A stretch of 64,000 bases of DNA from Bugula neritina (taxonomy: Eukaryota; Bryozoa; Gymnolaemata; Cheilostomatida; Bugulidae). The stretch covers positions 872,680-936,679 of the forward strand of contig OZ037767.1 in assembly GCA_964035545.1 (NCBI GenBank), in the 5' to 3' direction. Positions 37,901 to 49,197 of the stretch are shown one piece after another (position 1 is the first letter of the stretch; every line of letters begins with the position of its first letter). Under the pieces are notes generated by a model, which searched no databases, was not told the origin of the DNA, and saw nothing but the letters and a program-made list of their open reading frames with translations. The position numbers were made by a program, and so were the translations under genes.

Positions 37901-39656
37901 CTAGTATATAGTTGATAGAGTTGTTAGTATATAGTTGAAGCTTTAAGAATTATCTTCCCTTGCTAAGGTAACCGCCGGGAAGCTGAGAGAGACGAGGACA
38001 AAGCTACACTGATGTGGACACCAGAGTGCTTGGATCACTGCATCACAGTACAAGAGTGTGAGTATAACTTCCTGTCTGTCTGTATGTCTGACTGACTATA
38101 CGGACATGTTCTACCTCCCTCTCCGTGTGTTGCAGTGACAGCTTATATGGACCTGTCGAGAAGTGCTGCCGTCCCGGGGTGTGGCTCCAACCAGGAATAC
38201 GCCCTCCACCAGCTCTACTACAACAAAGGTGACATCAGGCGCGCTGTCCTCGCTCTCATGTCCAAGAATGTTTCCCCCCAGTTCCTCCAGTTCGTTCAGG
38301 GCTACCACTACCAGAACTCCGACCTCTGGTCCCCCGAGGACATCCAACTCTTCCGAGACGTCATCGCCAGGGTGGATAAGGACTTTATCTCCATCACTAA
38401 AGAGGTGAGTCGACTGTTGGGTGTCGACTGTTGAGTGTTGTCTGTGTTGTTATGTTGGTAGTCTCTCTCACTGTGTGTTCTATTCTCTCTCACTGTGTGT
38501 TCTATTCTCTCCCTCTTTGCAGTTCAAAGGTAGGAAAACACACAAGCAGTGCGTAGAGTTCTACTACTTTTGGAAGAAAGTCTGCATCGATGAATACAAG
38601 CGTCTGGGCAGAAAGAGGAAATACAACCTACGCTCTAGACGAGGTACGTATTGTCTGTCTGTCTGTCTCGTATCTCTTACTATACTCACTGATCTCTCAC
38701 TATACCCACTGATCTCTCTCTATACTCACTGATCTCTCTCTATACTCACTGATCTCTCACTATACTCACTAATCTCTCTCACCATACTCACTGATCTCTC
38801 TCTATACTCACTGATCTCTCTCTATACTCACTGATCTCTCTCTATACTCACTGATCTCTCTCTATACTCACTGATCTCTCTCTCACATACTCACTGATCT
38901 CTCACTTGGCAGAGAGAAGAGGAAACAACAACAGTTCCCCTGCTGAAGTGCTGCCCTCTGACGACTACGAAGACTCGACTAGCCTCAACGACGAGTCAGG
39001 AGAAGGAGAGATTGAGGAGGCGTGCAGCGCCACGCCCAGCCCCCTTCCCTCGTACGTGGTGCCCCCTCAGTCTATGGAGACCTACATTCCTCCTCCCCAG
39101 CAGCTCCTCTATCACTGTGACTATCCAGAGTGCGCTGCCGTAAGTACAACCTGCTGTCGTCTCTGCCATGTCTCTGTCCGCCAACTCCTCGACTCGTTGC
39201 TTTATTCTTGTTTCAATTTTAGGTGTTCAATTCAAAGCCTGCTCTGAATGGACACGCTAAGGTGCACGTGCTGCCTCACCAGCTGCCACAACACTCGGGC
39301 ATCAACCCTATGAGGACACACCTACCTCCACCATCAAAGAAAGTGAAGTCGGAGCCCTCGGCACCTCCAAACGGTGACATGATGGGTGCTGATGGAATGC
39401 CGCGTACAGAATTTCCCTGCAAACTTTGTGGAAAGTGAGTAGCGAGTCGGCTTGTTTCAGCTGTTGGGTTCACCCACTCCAACTGTCGACTAGATTCAGT
39501 CAGAGCTGTAGGTCAAATAATGTGTCTTATTTTTGTAGGGTTTTCTACAAAGTGAAGTCACGAAGCGCCCACATGAAGAGTCACAGCGAAGTGGCGAGGA
39601 AGGCCCGGGAGGCTGCTAAGGAAGCCAAGCAAAGAGCCCGTCTTTCTCAACTCTAG
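7941..39656 (+). CDS. TRERF1/MIDEAS/ZNF541-like MiDAC scaffold with C2H2 fingers, ELM2 and SANT (20 exons)
   Basis: Exons: 7941-8138, 8411-8771, 9225-9614, 12131-12321, 13077-13181, 14621-14816, 23342-23549, 24117-24289, 24412-24559, 24734-24845, 32851-33856, 35282-35413, 36902-37067, 37263-37741, 37968-38057, 38136-38404, 38523-38643, 38913-39139, 39223-39434, 39539-39656. All phases agree and the sum is 4902 nt (1,633 aa). The start is ATG in a GCCATGG context. Order: Pro/His-rich N-terminus; C2H2 fingers near residues 508-530, 536-556, 565-591 and 661-685 (the fourth holds NLPALNGHMRLHGG, typical of this family); a Gln-rich region; the YTPPPILSPIRSGTGLF motif opening the ELM2 region (about 1130-1320); SANT (about 1350-1440, with CVEFYYFWKK); two C-terminal fingers (the last is KVKSRSAHMKSH). 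Family knowledge: in vertebrates these proteins scaffold HDAC1/2 and DNTTIP1 in the nuclear MiDAC complex. Homology to all three vertebrate paralogues is similar by eye, so I give no symbol. Confidence 0.92.
8126..8364 (+). repeat. 41-bp tandem repeat carrying the exon 1 end and its 5' splice site
   Basis: The exon 1 end (CAGCAGTATAAG) and the donor GTAAGTACG are repeated every 41 bp, giving donors at 8139, 8180, 8221, 8262, 8303 and 8344. Only the first keeps the protein frame. Reading past it meets an in-frame TAA at 8154. Confidence 0.95.
9630..9872. repeat. Pyrimidine-rich simple repeat and (CACT)n microsatellite
   Basis: TCTCTCTGTACTC variants run from the intron 3 donor into a perfect (CACT)n tract at about 9810-9870. 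Confidence 0.9.
10795..10950. repeat. 13-bp minisatellite (CTACCACTACACA)
   Basis: About 11 copies in intron 3 of the TRERF1-like gene. Confidence 0.9.
11916..12050 (+). repeat. 21-bp GC-rich minisatellite, open in frame with exon 4
   Basis: About 6-7 copies of a unit holding ACTGGCCCGGCCACCAC. The 7-codon unit (TGPATTS) is in frame with the exon starting at 12131, and no stop separates them. It is much richer in GC than the other intronic arrays. Confidence 0.9.
12353..13054. repeat. 16-bp minisatellite (GTAGACTGAGTAGAGA), about 44 copies
   Basis: It fills nearly all of the intron between 12321 and 13077. Long minus-strand ORFs with a 16-residue period are translation shadows. Confidence 0.97.
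14797..15035 (+). repeat. Tandem repeat carrying the exon 6 end and its donor
   Basis: The exon 6 end (CTCTGTCTGATA) and donor GTGAGTA recur about every 26 bp (GTACTCTGACTGATAGTGAG variants), giving a string of intact GTGAGT sites after the true donor at 14817. Confidence 0.9.
15937..16073. repeat. TACTCTGTA tandem tract
   Basis: Variants of TACTCTGTATAC lie in intron 6 of the TRERF1-like gene. Confidence 0.9.
16790..17519 (+). promoter_or_regulatory. Putative internal promoter and 5' UTR of the TRERF1-like gene
   Basis: A GC-richer, CpG-containing island stands out from the AT-rich intron. It contains a TATA-like TATATAAATA at 16913-16922, a bZIP/AP-1-like TGACTCA at 16899-16905 and a GCGCGC-type stretch just downstream (16942 on). 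It precedes the alternative first exon at 17520. The minus-strand ORF here (17066-17365) has no recognisable domain and is best read as a by-product of the base composition. Confidence 0.45.
17520..17595 (+). CDS. Alternative first coding exon of the TRERF1-like gene
   Basis: This lies in the 8.5-kb sixth intron. An ATG opens 25 codons (MDLSMKTWRSRY...) and ends at CTCAG|GTAAAC in phase 1. That is the same phase as the regular exon 6 donor at 14816, so it joins the zinc-finger exon at 23342 in frame (G + TT = Val, then PKEPVKLKP). The result would be a 1,178-aa isoform lacking the Pro/His-rich N-terminus but keeping all fingers, ELM2 and SANT. A TATA-like box lies about 600 bp upstream. The phase match and promoter are seen in the sequence; use of the isoform is inferred. 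Confidence 0.6.
17876..18188. repeat. 23-bp minisatellite with an inverting core
   Basis: Units share ATAGTCATGTGACTGT followed by CTACAG or AGACAG. The core ACTGT-CT-ACAGT switches to ACTGT-AG-ACAGT and back along the array. Confidence 0.9.
20157..20445. repeat. 24-bp minisatellite
   Basis: About 12 copies of a unit holding GTATTCACTAGTAACTGAGT. The minus-strand ORF with an 8-residue period is a shadow. Confidence 0.93.
21700..21872. repeat. 15-bp minisatellite (GTTAGTAGTGTACTG)
   Basis: About 11 copies in intron 6 of the TRERF1-like gene. Confidence 0.93.
23028..23310 (+). repeat. 15-bp minisatellite (CTACTACCTACAGTA) before the zinc-finger exon
   Basis: About 18 units, many containing TACCTACAG, an acceptor-like word. 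It ends some 30 bp before the true acceptor at 23341. Confidence 0.93.
23696..23792. repeat. 18-bp tandem repeat (TGAATGTAGGTCAGCTG)
   Basis: Five copies in the intron between the first zinc-finger exons. Confidence 0.85.
24585..24712. repeat. About 20-bp tandem repeat in the intron after exon 9
   Basis: Copies of GTCCCAGAATTCTCTGCACT fill most of the 174-bp intron 24560-24733. Confidence 0.85.
25068..26208. mobile_element. hAT-like MITE, copy A (1,141 bp, carrying a nested insertion)
   Basis: It begins CAGGGTTGGGGTCAATTAC and ends with the inverted form GTAATTGTAATT...CCCCAACCCTG. Perfect 8-bp direct repeats GCTGATAA flank it (25060-25067 and 26209-26216). An 8-bp duplication with CAG...CTG termini fits the hAT superfamily. 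Subterminal DNA is made of ATTAC/GTAAT words in both orientations. It has no transposase frame. A second element (25322-25942) sits inside it. Confidence 0.85.
25322..25942. mobile_element. Foldback element nested in the hAT-like MITE
   Basis: The termini are GTCATTCCATACCA and, inverted, GTCATTCCATGCCA. The arms (about 25322-25540 and 25720-25942) are inverted copies over most of their length, sharing for example CTCAGATTTTG, GACCTACACATG, CTGACACAAAAA and AAATTTGTGATTT. Copy B of the hAT-like MITE lacks this block, which confirms insertion. A direct repeat TACTAT flanks it if about 2-3 extra bases are allowed at each end. No coding frame is visible. Confidence 0.75.
26382..27058. repeat. 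23-bp minisatellite, about 29 copies
   Basis: The unit holds TATAGCATTTCATCTCTACA. Variants (CACTTC, TACTTC, GCATAG) recur in the same order in two blocks, which suggests block duplication. Confidence 0.95.
28478..28708. repeat. About 30-bp minisatellite
   Basis: Eight or so copies share GCATGCAGTAGCAGGTGACT and TTATACCATG. Confidence 0.92.
30100..30496 (+). promoter_or_regulatory. Possible second internal promoter with a mini first exon (ATG 30478)
   Basis: The stretch holds a GCTCCGCCC GC-box-like site near 30174, ATTGGT motifs, and TATTTATA at 30291-30298. It is followed by ATG at 30478 and MKVKSD, then the donor GACG|GTGAGT (exon end 30496, phase 1). The next known exon begins at 32851 in phase 0. 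The join is in frame only if the acceptor 4 nt further in (GAAG|GTGAAG, exon from 32855) is used. This is suggestive only. Confidence 0.25.
31832..31881. ncRNA. Perfect 22-bp hairpin in an intron (possible small-RNA precursor)
   Basis: Two 22-nt arms (31832-31853 and 31860-31881) are exact reverse complements around a 6-nt loop, CCTTCT. It lies in intron 10 of the TRERF1-like gene. The stem has no bulge, which suits a foldback or endo-siRNA source better than a typical animal pre-miRNA. Expression cannot be judged from sequence. Confidence 0.35.
32208..32461. mobile_element. Harbinger-like MITE (254 bp)
   Basis: Exact 23-bp terminal inverted repeats (32208-32230 and 32439-32461) begin AGGCCTGGCCACACACTCGC. 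A 3-bp direct repeat TTA flanks it (32205-32207 and 32462-32464). Short TIR elements with a TTA/TWA duplication fit PIF/Harbinger. The minus-strand ORF over it has no recognisable domain, so I treat the element as non-autonomous. Confidence 0.85.
33562..33696 (+). repeat. Coding 27-bp minisatellite (HQHTETAMS x 5)
   Basis: Five 9-codon units lie in exon 11 of the TRERF1-like gene, the last diverged (HQHTEEVMS). A (CAG)7 run encoding glutamines lies at about 33241-33261 in the same exon. Confidence 0.95.
33857..33975 (+). repeat. GTACTACTCACTGT tandem repeat starting at a donor
   Basis: The first unit starts exactly at the exon 11 donor (CAG|GTACTACTC) and repeats with variants for about 120 bp. 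Confidence 0.88.
34532..34658. repeat. Mixed (AGT)n/(ACT)n tract
   Basis: Blocks of AGT alternate with blocks of the complementary ACT, joined by ACTAGT, so the tract can fold on itself at several points. A related (ACT)n tract lies at 35013-35150. Confidence 0.9.
35420..35879. repeat. TCTGTATACTC / TATACTATATAC simple-sequence tract
   Basis: It starts just after the exon 12 donor (35414) and continues beyond the hAT-like insertion as 36415-36720. The MITE therefore split a pre-existing array. Confidence 0.92.
35880..36414. mobile_element. hAT-like MITE, copy B (535 bp)
   Basis: It has the same termini as the copy at 25068 (CAGGGTTGGGGTC...CCCCAACCCTG) and similar subterminal ATTAC-rich DNA. 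It is flanked by the 8-bp duplication CTATATAC (35872-35879, 36415-36422), taken from the surrounding microsatellite. It lacks the nested foldback block and therefore represents the undisturbed element. Confidence 0.88.
36415..36722. repeat. Continuation of the TATACTATATAC array
   Basis: Units of about 20 bp (TACTCTCTACTATATACTTG) form the right half of the tract interrupted by the MITE. Confidence 0.9.
37085..37205 (+). repeat. TCTCTTGGTAGTTGTTCTC tandem repeat
   Basis: Four to five variable units lie in the GC-AG intron 37068-37262. Confidence 0.8.
37742..37937 (+). repeat. GAGTTACTAGTGTATA tandem repeat beginning at a donor
   Basis: The first unit overlaps the donor GTGAGTTACTAG at 37742. 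Variants run through most of the intron before 37968. Confidence 0.85.
38684..38900. repeat. 18-bp minisatellite (TCTCTCTATACTCACTGA)
   Basis: About 12 copies lie in the intron 38644-38912. Confidence 0.92.
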
Positions 39657-39913
39657 ACTGAGACCCTGTTTGATTCTCCTTCCTGTGTGCTTCTTAATAT
39701 CAAAACTTAGTTTCAAATTCTTGCTGATATTTTTTCACTCTCGAATCAAATAGATGTCCTTGCGACATGATTTTTACTGTACAGGGTGGTCAGGAGACTG
39801 CAGTTGGAGATGTGCAGATAGCTGGTTACTCACCACACAGACTGTACACGCTACTTTATAGTTTTACATTTTACTCTCTATCCTCATACATTAGATAAAT
39901 CAAAATTTATTTT

Positions 39914-40258
39914 AATAAATTCATATATTAAAGGTTAATCTATCGCTTGTACTTTTTGTGTAAAAATATACTGTATTTTGCTACATTTAATTTGTTACCA
40001 AAAATGTATCTTTTGTGAAAATCCATTTTTAATCATTTTTGTAACAATAGATATATAGAGTTTTGACCAGTAAAGTAGTTTGCTGACATCATTTTACTAG
40101 TAACTCATACTGTTACTGAAGACTCTAGGTTTATATAATTAGTATATATCTACTTGTACAAGTATAAATTACATAAGAATCGTGTCAGAATTATTTCCAG
40201 CCAACACATCGCTTGGTTATTTTTATATCTGATGTATGTGTTCAACTTTGAAAATAAA
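39914..40258 (+). terminator. 3' UTR and poly(A) signals of the TRERF1-like gene
   Basis: AATAAA occurs at 39914-39919 and 40253-40258 in AT-rich DNA after the TAG at 39654-39656. Cleavage is probably 10-30 bp after one of these. Confidence 0.5.
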
Positions 40259-40274
40259 ATACTACGCAATTCTC

Positions 40275-42070
40275 AGCAGAAACTTTGTTATTTTCACATT
40301 AGTTGAAATTTCTAGTCAAGTTCCAAGTCATTAAAGAATTGCTTCTCAAATGCGGCTTACTTGGAAGGCTGTGAAAAAAGGTACTCAGTTGGTTAATAGA
40401 AATAAGATTTGTTGTATGCAAAGTTTTGCTAGAAGGTATGAAGGTATTTGTGATATGACTCGACACAAACTTCCCAAATATGGTTGGTCAAAGACTGCCT
40501 TTTGTAAAAGTTGAAAATTATTGCCAGATATTGATTCAGTAACTGGTGAGACAATATAACTGGTAAATTAATTATTTGTTGCTTGCGAAATGTAATCCAT
40601 AAATGAAATGAGATTCTTTTAGGGCATGAACTGTAAGTAACCACACAGCATTGAATAACCATACCATTGCGCTCCACCAGGAAATATCAGTGCTAACTGT
40701 GGAATTATCATCTTTCCCTTGTCTCGTGACTTTCATTGACCCGTTCAGTAGTAATGAAGAGATCGAGCGAATACTTGGAGTCGGTTTGAATGTGTTGTAT
40801 TAATATAATTACAATAACAAATTGAAATACCATCCTGTGATTTTCACCTTCATGATAAACATGATGTTGATATTCTAATTTATTTCATTTTTCTTATTTA
40901 TATTTATAATTGTTTTAATTACCAGTTGCTGGGTAGTGTTACTGTCACCACTGGGCGCTGGCACTTGCGTCAACTTGAGCTCTGAGTTATTGTTAATGTT
41001 GAAGTTTTATTTTACCCTTCGGCTTCGACTGATACTCACACTTTGGCTGATACTGATAGTGACAGTCATACTGATGGTGAATGTGATAATACTAAAAGTA
41101 CTAGTATTAGTACTACGTCTACTGGGTCTGGTGGTGATGCTAACATGGTGCTACCAGGGGCAATAGTTCATTAGTTGTGGTCATTCTCGTACTCGTAGTC
41201 ATTATGATTAACTTTAAGGCTTAAGCCCCTGGTATTGGTATTACTATTGCTATATCTTTATTTTATTCATATATTTATAGTTATTCTTATAGTAATACTT
41301 ATATTTATATTTTTCTAAGCCTTCAAGTTTTAGTTTAGCAGTGAGTAATAATTATAATGATCATCGTGACTACTTTATCTTAATGATAATAATTATCATT
41401 ATCATTATGATTATGATAACCATACATTAGGTTTAACATAAGATTAAGTTTCATTAATTCAAAAAATAAATAACATTTATGATTATATTCATAGTTCATA
41501 TTACTATTAGTGAATGTGATACTGATAATAAATCCTTATAGGGAAACTAAATGTAATAGTTGCTGCTTGTGTTTAGCTATTGCTTACGTTATACTTATAT
41601 TTACATTAAAATTATAAAGTTTTACTGTTGTTCATAATAATATTGCCAATTATATTTGGTAAATTACAATATTTACTTGTTCACTTGAAGTTATATTCCT
41701 TCCAGCATCCTATTGTGATAACAATTGTCGATTGGTTTCAAGTTGATATTTATAATTGAATAGATTCGATGATATCATTCTTTATTTTTTTAATATAAAA
41801 TATGTAATTTTAAGAATTAACTAATTGATGATTAATGAATAGTTGATTAGTTCATACCGATAGTATGTGTATCATGACGCTCTCAATTTTAATGATTATT
41901 AGCTTTTAGTTTGATCAGTAAATGGCTTTTGGTTACTACAAAATATGAGTATGAGATATCTCATTATTTGTTCAACATGAGAATAAGTTTGTGCCATAAA
42001 TGTCTTAGTTTGGTATCTTTTATTGAAAGAGAAATGTTTACAATCAACTGTTTGGTTCACATCAGGTAAA
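40275..42070. other. Intergenic DNA between the TRERF1-like gene and peflin
   Basis: I see no gene. It contains a decayed hexamer-like tract (40990-41420), which resembles the one at 1041-1420 and generates hydrophobic ORF shadows, and otherwise plain AT-rich DNA. The peflin promoter must lie in its right part, or further left if there is a spliced 5' UTR. An out-of-frame 11-codon upstream ORF starts at ATG 42033. Confidence 0.5.
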
Positions 42071-44678
<2,608 letters not shown>

Positions 44679-46053
44679 TGAGTAGAAATGAATGCTAAAA
44701 TAGTAGCTTATTTATGATGAAAAATAATGCTATTTCATTATTGGCAACGTATTCATATTATTGCTACTATTTATATTCTATTTTATTATATTGGTATATC
44801 TGTTTTAATTTATATTCGATTGTACACCAGGAGTTAAGTTGCAGGTTATCACAGTGTATTTTATTAACTTTTGAAAATTTAGTCATTTGACCAGAAGTAG
44901 TATTTTATAACTTGAGTTTTGAGTTTAGTCTGAGATGAAGTTTGCACACAAATTTCATTCAATTGTGACTACTCAGACTAAATGCCAGATGTCCTCTCCA
45001 ACTTAGTTACGCTCTTCTAGCCTATACACTTACCCAGAGTAGTTGCTCACTGGTACGGGTGTATCTCCACATAGCATGTACATGGCCCACAAACTCTCTA
45101 GTAAAGGACTCAGTACTACATAAAGAAAAACTTACACTCACTTTATTGTGTCATTAAATTGATAAACTCTAGTAATTAGACAAAGTTTATTTGTCTTTTT
45201 TTAGTTTTCATTTCTGAATATTCACTTTCTCCCAAACAGTATTATTTTCTACATTTAGTGCACTTAATAAAGTTTGCCTACTAGTATGTTTTACTCAAGC
45301 ATTCAGTACACACTGTCGTTAAGAATTGGTTTTAATGGTTAGTTTTTAGAGATGGTGTTAGATACTACCCTAGATGGCGTTTCCAGCAAGTAACTTCCAA
45401 CCACCTGCAACACTTGTCTAATAAAGTGACATTAAACTGACAGCTGTCTATTACCATAGCACTTGCCTGGTGTTTTGTGTTCATTCTAATACTGACTATT
45501 GCCTGGTGTATCGGTAAGTGAGTGTTGGTTATTCCACAATGATGCACTTTTCTATCTTCTCATACTCAGTCTATATCAGTTATTCTGATTATTATAAAAT
45601 TATGAATTTTTATTAAAAATTATAAAGTTTCAGCTAAAAAATAAATTGTATAACTAATGCTTTATTAAGCTATATTTGCATAAAGCACATTTTAATTTTT
45701 TAGAAAGGTCCTTTTTCTCCTCTTGTAACAATCTTTTAAAATTAATGACAACAGGTTTTACTGGAGTTTAATCTGTGTTATGTAAAGATTATTTTGATTT
45801 TATCTCACGTCAAATCTTATCCAGTTTCACAATTCTTTTGATCTTTCTGTGTTACACAATTATTATATAAAATTATTTTATTTTTATGCATATAGTGATT
45901 CAGAACAGTTTTACTAATATTTTTATAATAAACTTGCTAAACCAGTTTATTTGTAATCAAGTAATTTAAATTCCATTAAAATGATAAGTTTAAAATATTT
46001 CAAATTAATAATTTTCAAGACATCTCCAGTCAAGGCAGCAGTAGTCAAGACAG
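44679..46053. other. Convergent intergenic region (peflin and EGF-protein 3' ends)
   Basis: AT-rich with no gene visible. A plus-strand AATAAA lies at 45266-45271 (a candidate for peflin, but distant), and a minus-strand AATAAA at 45951-45946, about 100 bp after the stop of the EGF protein. ORF 45365-45547 (-) has no supporting features. Confidence 0.5.
45946..45951 (-). terminator. Poly(A) signal of the EGF protein gene
   Basis: AATAAA on the minus strand lies 103 bp beyond the TAG at 46056-46054. A second AATAAA lies at 45882-45877. Confidence 0.5.
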
Positions 46054-48404
46054 CTAGTATTTCCGGCACCCATCTCGTCCCAACGCCTTATACCCTTCCT
46101 TACATCGGCATATCCCGTCTGCTTTGCACTCGGTGAACTGTGACAGGAAGTACTGGCAGTCAGCGTCAGTCCGGCAAGGCAGCAAGTCCAGTCTCACTAC
46201 AATTCACATGTTGGCTCGCTGTATTCATTTTTGTATAAAAAATGGTTATAAAGATTTTAAAATTAGGCCTTGAACCCTTGCCAGGCTCTACAACATGTAC
46301 CCCAGTAGGGTGCTGCACATGTATTCAGTAGGTGTATTCTATCGTTTACCAAATCTCTGAGGTTTACAGCATCTTATCACTCGCAGAACACTGCTTTATC
46401 CGTACTCACAGCATCGCTAGCCATTAATACAGCCAATTGAGTGTCTGAAAAAGTTTAGGAAACTTACCAGCCTTTTTCTTGACACACTCGTCTCCTCCTC
46501 TTGCAATATACGAAGCTTTACACTCGCAGATGTAGATTCCTTTGTTCCGTTTGCAGGATGCATTGCTGTCCAATTGTTCACATCTCTCGTCATAGCGCCT
46601 TCGACATATGCCACCTGAAATTAGTTAGATCATTACAGTAGAGACAGTCTGAAGCAAGTCACCAACAAACTTATCGGTGCCAAATTCTTATAACGCTCTA
46701 AAATGTGGGTCAAGCTCATAAGTTATGCTGAAGATTGCTGGTACTTAGCTATCAAATATATATTTTCAAGGGAGCTCAAATTGATAGAATTCCCACCAGC
46801 TCTATTAATAATTTTCTTACCTATTTTCAATGTCTCTTTCACGTTACTAAGTGTTTTGGGTGCAGGTGAGAGAGTCTGAGGTGTTGTGTTAACTGTGCTC
46901 CTAGTAGTGGTTGTAGGTCTGGTGTGGGGTGCTTTTGGTGGAGGTAGAGCGTAGGGTGTTGTTTGAGTTCTTGGGTGGTGTGCTTTTGGTGGAGGCGGAG
47001 CGTAGCGTGTTGTTTGAGTTTTTGGGTGGGATGCTTTTGGTGGAGGCGGAGCGTAGGGTGTTGTTTGAGTTTTTGGGTAGGGTGCTCTCGGTGGAGGTGA
47101 AGTGAATGGTTTTCTGTCAGGTGGCATGTAGGGTGTCAGTTGGCCCGAGGTACTTGGGAGATGACCGGAATGTTGTGTTAGCGGCTCAGTTGGAGTTGAC
47201 CACAATGTATTTGTATCTGGTGTGGTTTTGGTAACGCCCTCTATGTTAGTGACAGTATGACTAATTGTGTTCCTTCGGCTCACTATAACTGTATGTGTGC
47301 CGTTTCTATCTGGAGAGTAATAGTCTAGGCTGGTGTCTGGGTGGCAGGTGGGACTCCCCTGGTAACCTCGCCGACATCTGCACCAGAACAGGTCTCCCTC
47401 TGGGTAGCATTGTCCATGATTTCTGCAAGGGTTTGGGTGGCAGGGATTCTCTGTAAACAAATTACTAATTTGTGTGTTTGTTTTATATCAATTGGTTTCT
47501 GATTTATTTTTTAAAAAACTTGCTGGGTGGTGTTTTCTGCACTATCTATGACTACCAACATGGGAACTGTCTGTTTCTTGTTACGTAAGACTATGATATT
47601 TCATGTCTACATTAGGTATAAATAAAATTAGTTTTATTCTGACGAGTCTGAATTCACACAAACACTACTCACCAGACAATTGGTACCTTTCCACAGGATA
47701 CAGTTTGCTGCTGGGTAGTTCAGTTCTCCTAGGTATTGGTACGAGTCTCTCGCACTGTCCACAGCTGATCTCCACGCACGGCATGCCCTTACCCTGGTAG
47801 AATGAGTCTTCCAGTCTTGTTCCCAGTGGACAGAACTTCTGGACGGCGTACCCTCCAGCGCACACAAAGTACGCACAAGTAGAGGATTTGCTGGCCATGT
47901 AGTAGATACTTGGGAAGTCAGGATCACATGCTAAACACGAGGTTAGAGATATACCTGCTAACTCGTCGTACTACTTGACATTTTAATACTAAACATAATA
48001 CTAAGTTGAAACGTTTCAAATAAAAGCATTACATGATGCAACAACATATGAGGACTCGCTTTCTCTCAATGTTGAAAATAGTCTACCAACCAAATTTTAC
48101 TAAAGAAGCTCAAATTTTAATAAAGCTCAACAAAGAAATTAAAGAAGTAACGAGTTGTTGATTTTTGATAATCCCAATTGCCTAGTTTAAAGTTTTCTAA
48201 AAATATGTTTTTTTTCTTTTAAAATTATTTGAGCCCATAATAAATGTTATTTCCCTCACCTTCAACTTGATCAATGGAGATGAGTCCATCTTGGATCACG
48301 AAATTTCTCAAATCATTGTACATTTGCTCAGTGGAGCTCTCTGTTACCTCTATTGTAATACAAAACATAATAGCTATAATTATTAATAGCAACTTATATT
48401 GCAT
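46054..48404 (-). CDS. Secreted protein: chitin-binding-like domain, EGF, Pro/Thr linker, two EGFs (5 exons, 440 aa)
   Basis: Minus-strand exons: 48404-48260, 47930-47673, 47450-46821, 46614-46468, 46196-46054, all joined in phase 1. The ATG follows a longer frame; MQYKLLLIIIAIMFCITIEV is a good signal peptide. Exon 2 holds six cysteines with CAYFVCAGGYAVQKFCPLGT, resembling a peritrophin/CBM14 chitin-binding fold, although two spacings are slightly off. Exon 3 begins with an EGF module (NPCHPNPCRNHGQC...WCRCRRGY). A mucin-like linker follows with KTQTTPYAPPPPKA-type repeats. Exons 4 and 5 each add an EGF-like module (KGIYICECKASY and GICRCKEGYKALGRDGC). No transmembrane segment is seen, so it is probably extracellular or matrix-bound. 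I do not recognise a named orthologue. The acceptor of the last exon (46197) has a poor pyrimidine tract. Confidence 0.8.
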
Positions 48405-49197
48405 TGTCTGTCTTTTTCTCTCTCTCTTATCCAACACCAATTAACAAAATACAGCCACTGTTAGCAGAATAACTACCCTCCCGAAAATACTATAACATTC
48501 TGTGCTATTTCAGTGAGGTTGTTAGTATATAACAGCCACCATGCAAAGATTATTAAAACACTGGTGAGCTTGAGATTACGTAACTTAAACACCATTAGTT
48601 AATGGCTCTCAGATCTAGATGTTATGTTGGTATTATTTGTTTATTCACCTAGTGGATGGTAGCATTGCCTATACTAATTAGTGACTTGTGTGGGATTACG
48701 GTGGCCATTGTCTTCTAGATTAGAGTAATCCTCCATCCCTGACCGATTTCCCAACTGACAGGCGGTCATTATGTTTATGTTGAACTTCAAACGTGCCTGA
48801 GTAAAGAACACAGCACTCTGTTGAGTTATTTAAGTTTTAGCTATAGAATCTCTAAAAGAATTTCATAAGAAAAGAAAAAAAATTGCATCGACACTATTAA
48901 GTTGGCAAAAAGTATTTAGCAAGCTGTTCAGACAGGAAGTTGTTAATGAGAATACCTATGACCTAAGGCTAAGGTGAAAGATGCCAGTCACACACCAAAT
49001 ACAATAGTAGACTGCTGCATCTGAAGGTCATGTCAACCCACACTGTCGGTATCTGCAGGTGCATTGTGGGAAGTAGCTGATTGTTGACTGTGACATCCTG
49101 TGGTGACATAAGGTTGAACATAACAGCAAAGTTTACAGCTATAATCAGTCATTATTTCACTCTACTAGTTAATTTAAATTGTTGAATTTTGAAGACA
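48405..49197. promoter_or_regulatory. Divergent promoter region between the EGF protein and ADAM10-like genes
   Basis: About 790 bp separates the two start codons, which point away from each other. No clear core motif is seen beyond AT-rich words such as TATATAAC near 48525. Sharing of regulation is inferred from the layout only. Confidence 0.4.

Noticed and set aside
40936-41166. Hydrophobic 76-aa ORF resembling membrane helices
   Set aside because: Arises from the decayed hexamer tract; hydrophobic composition is a by-product.
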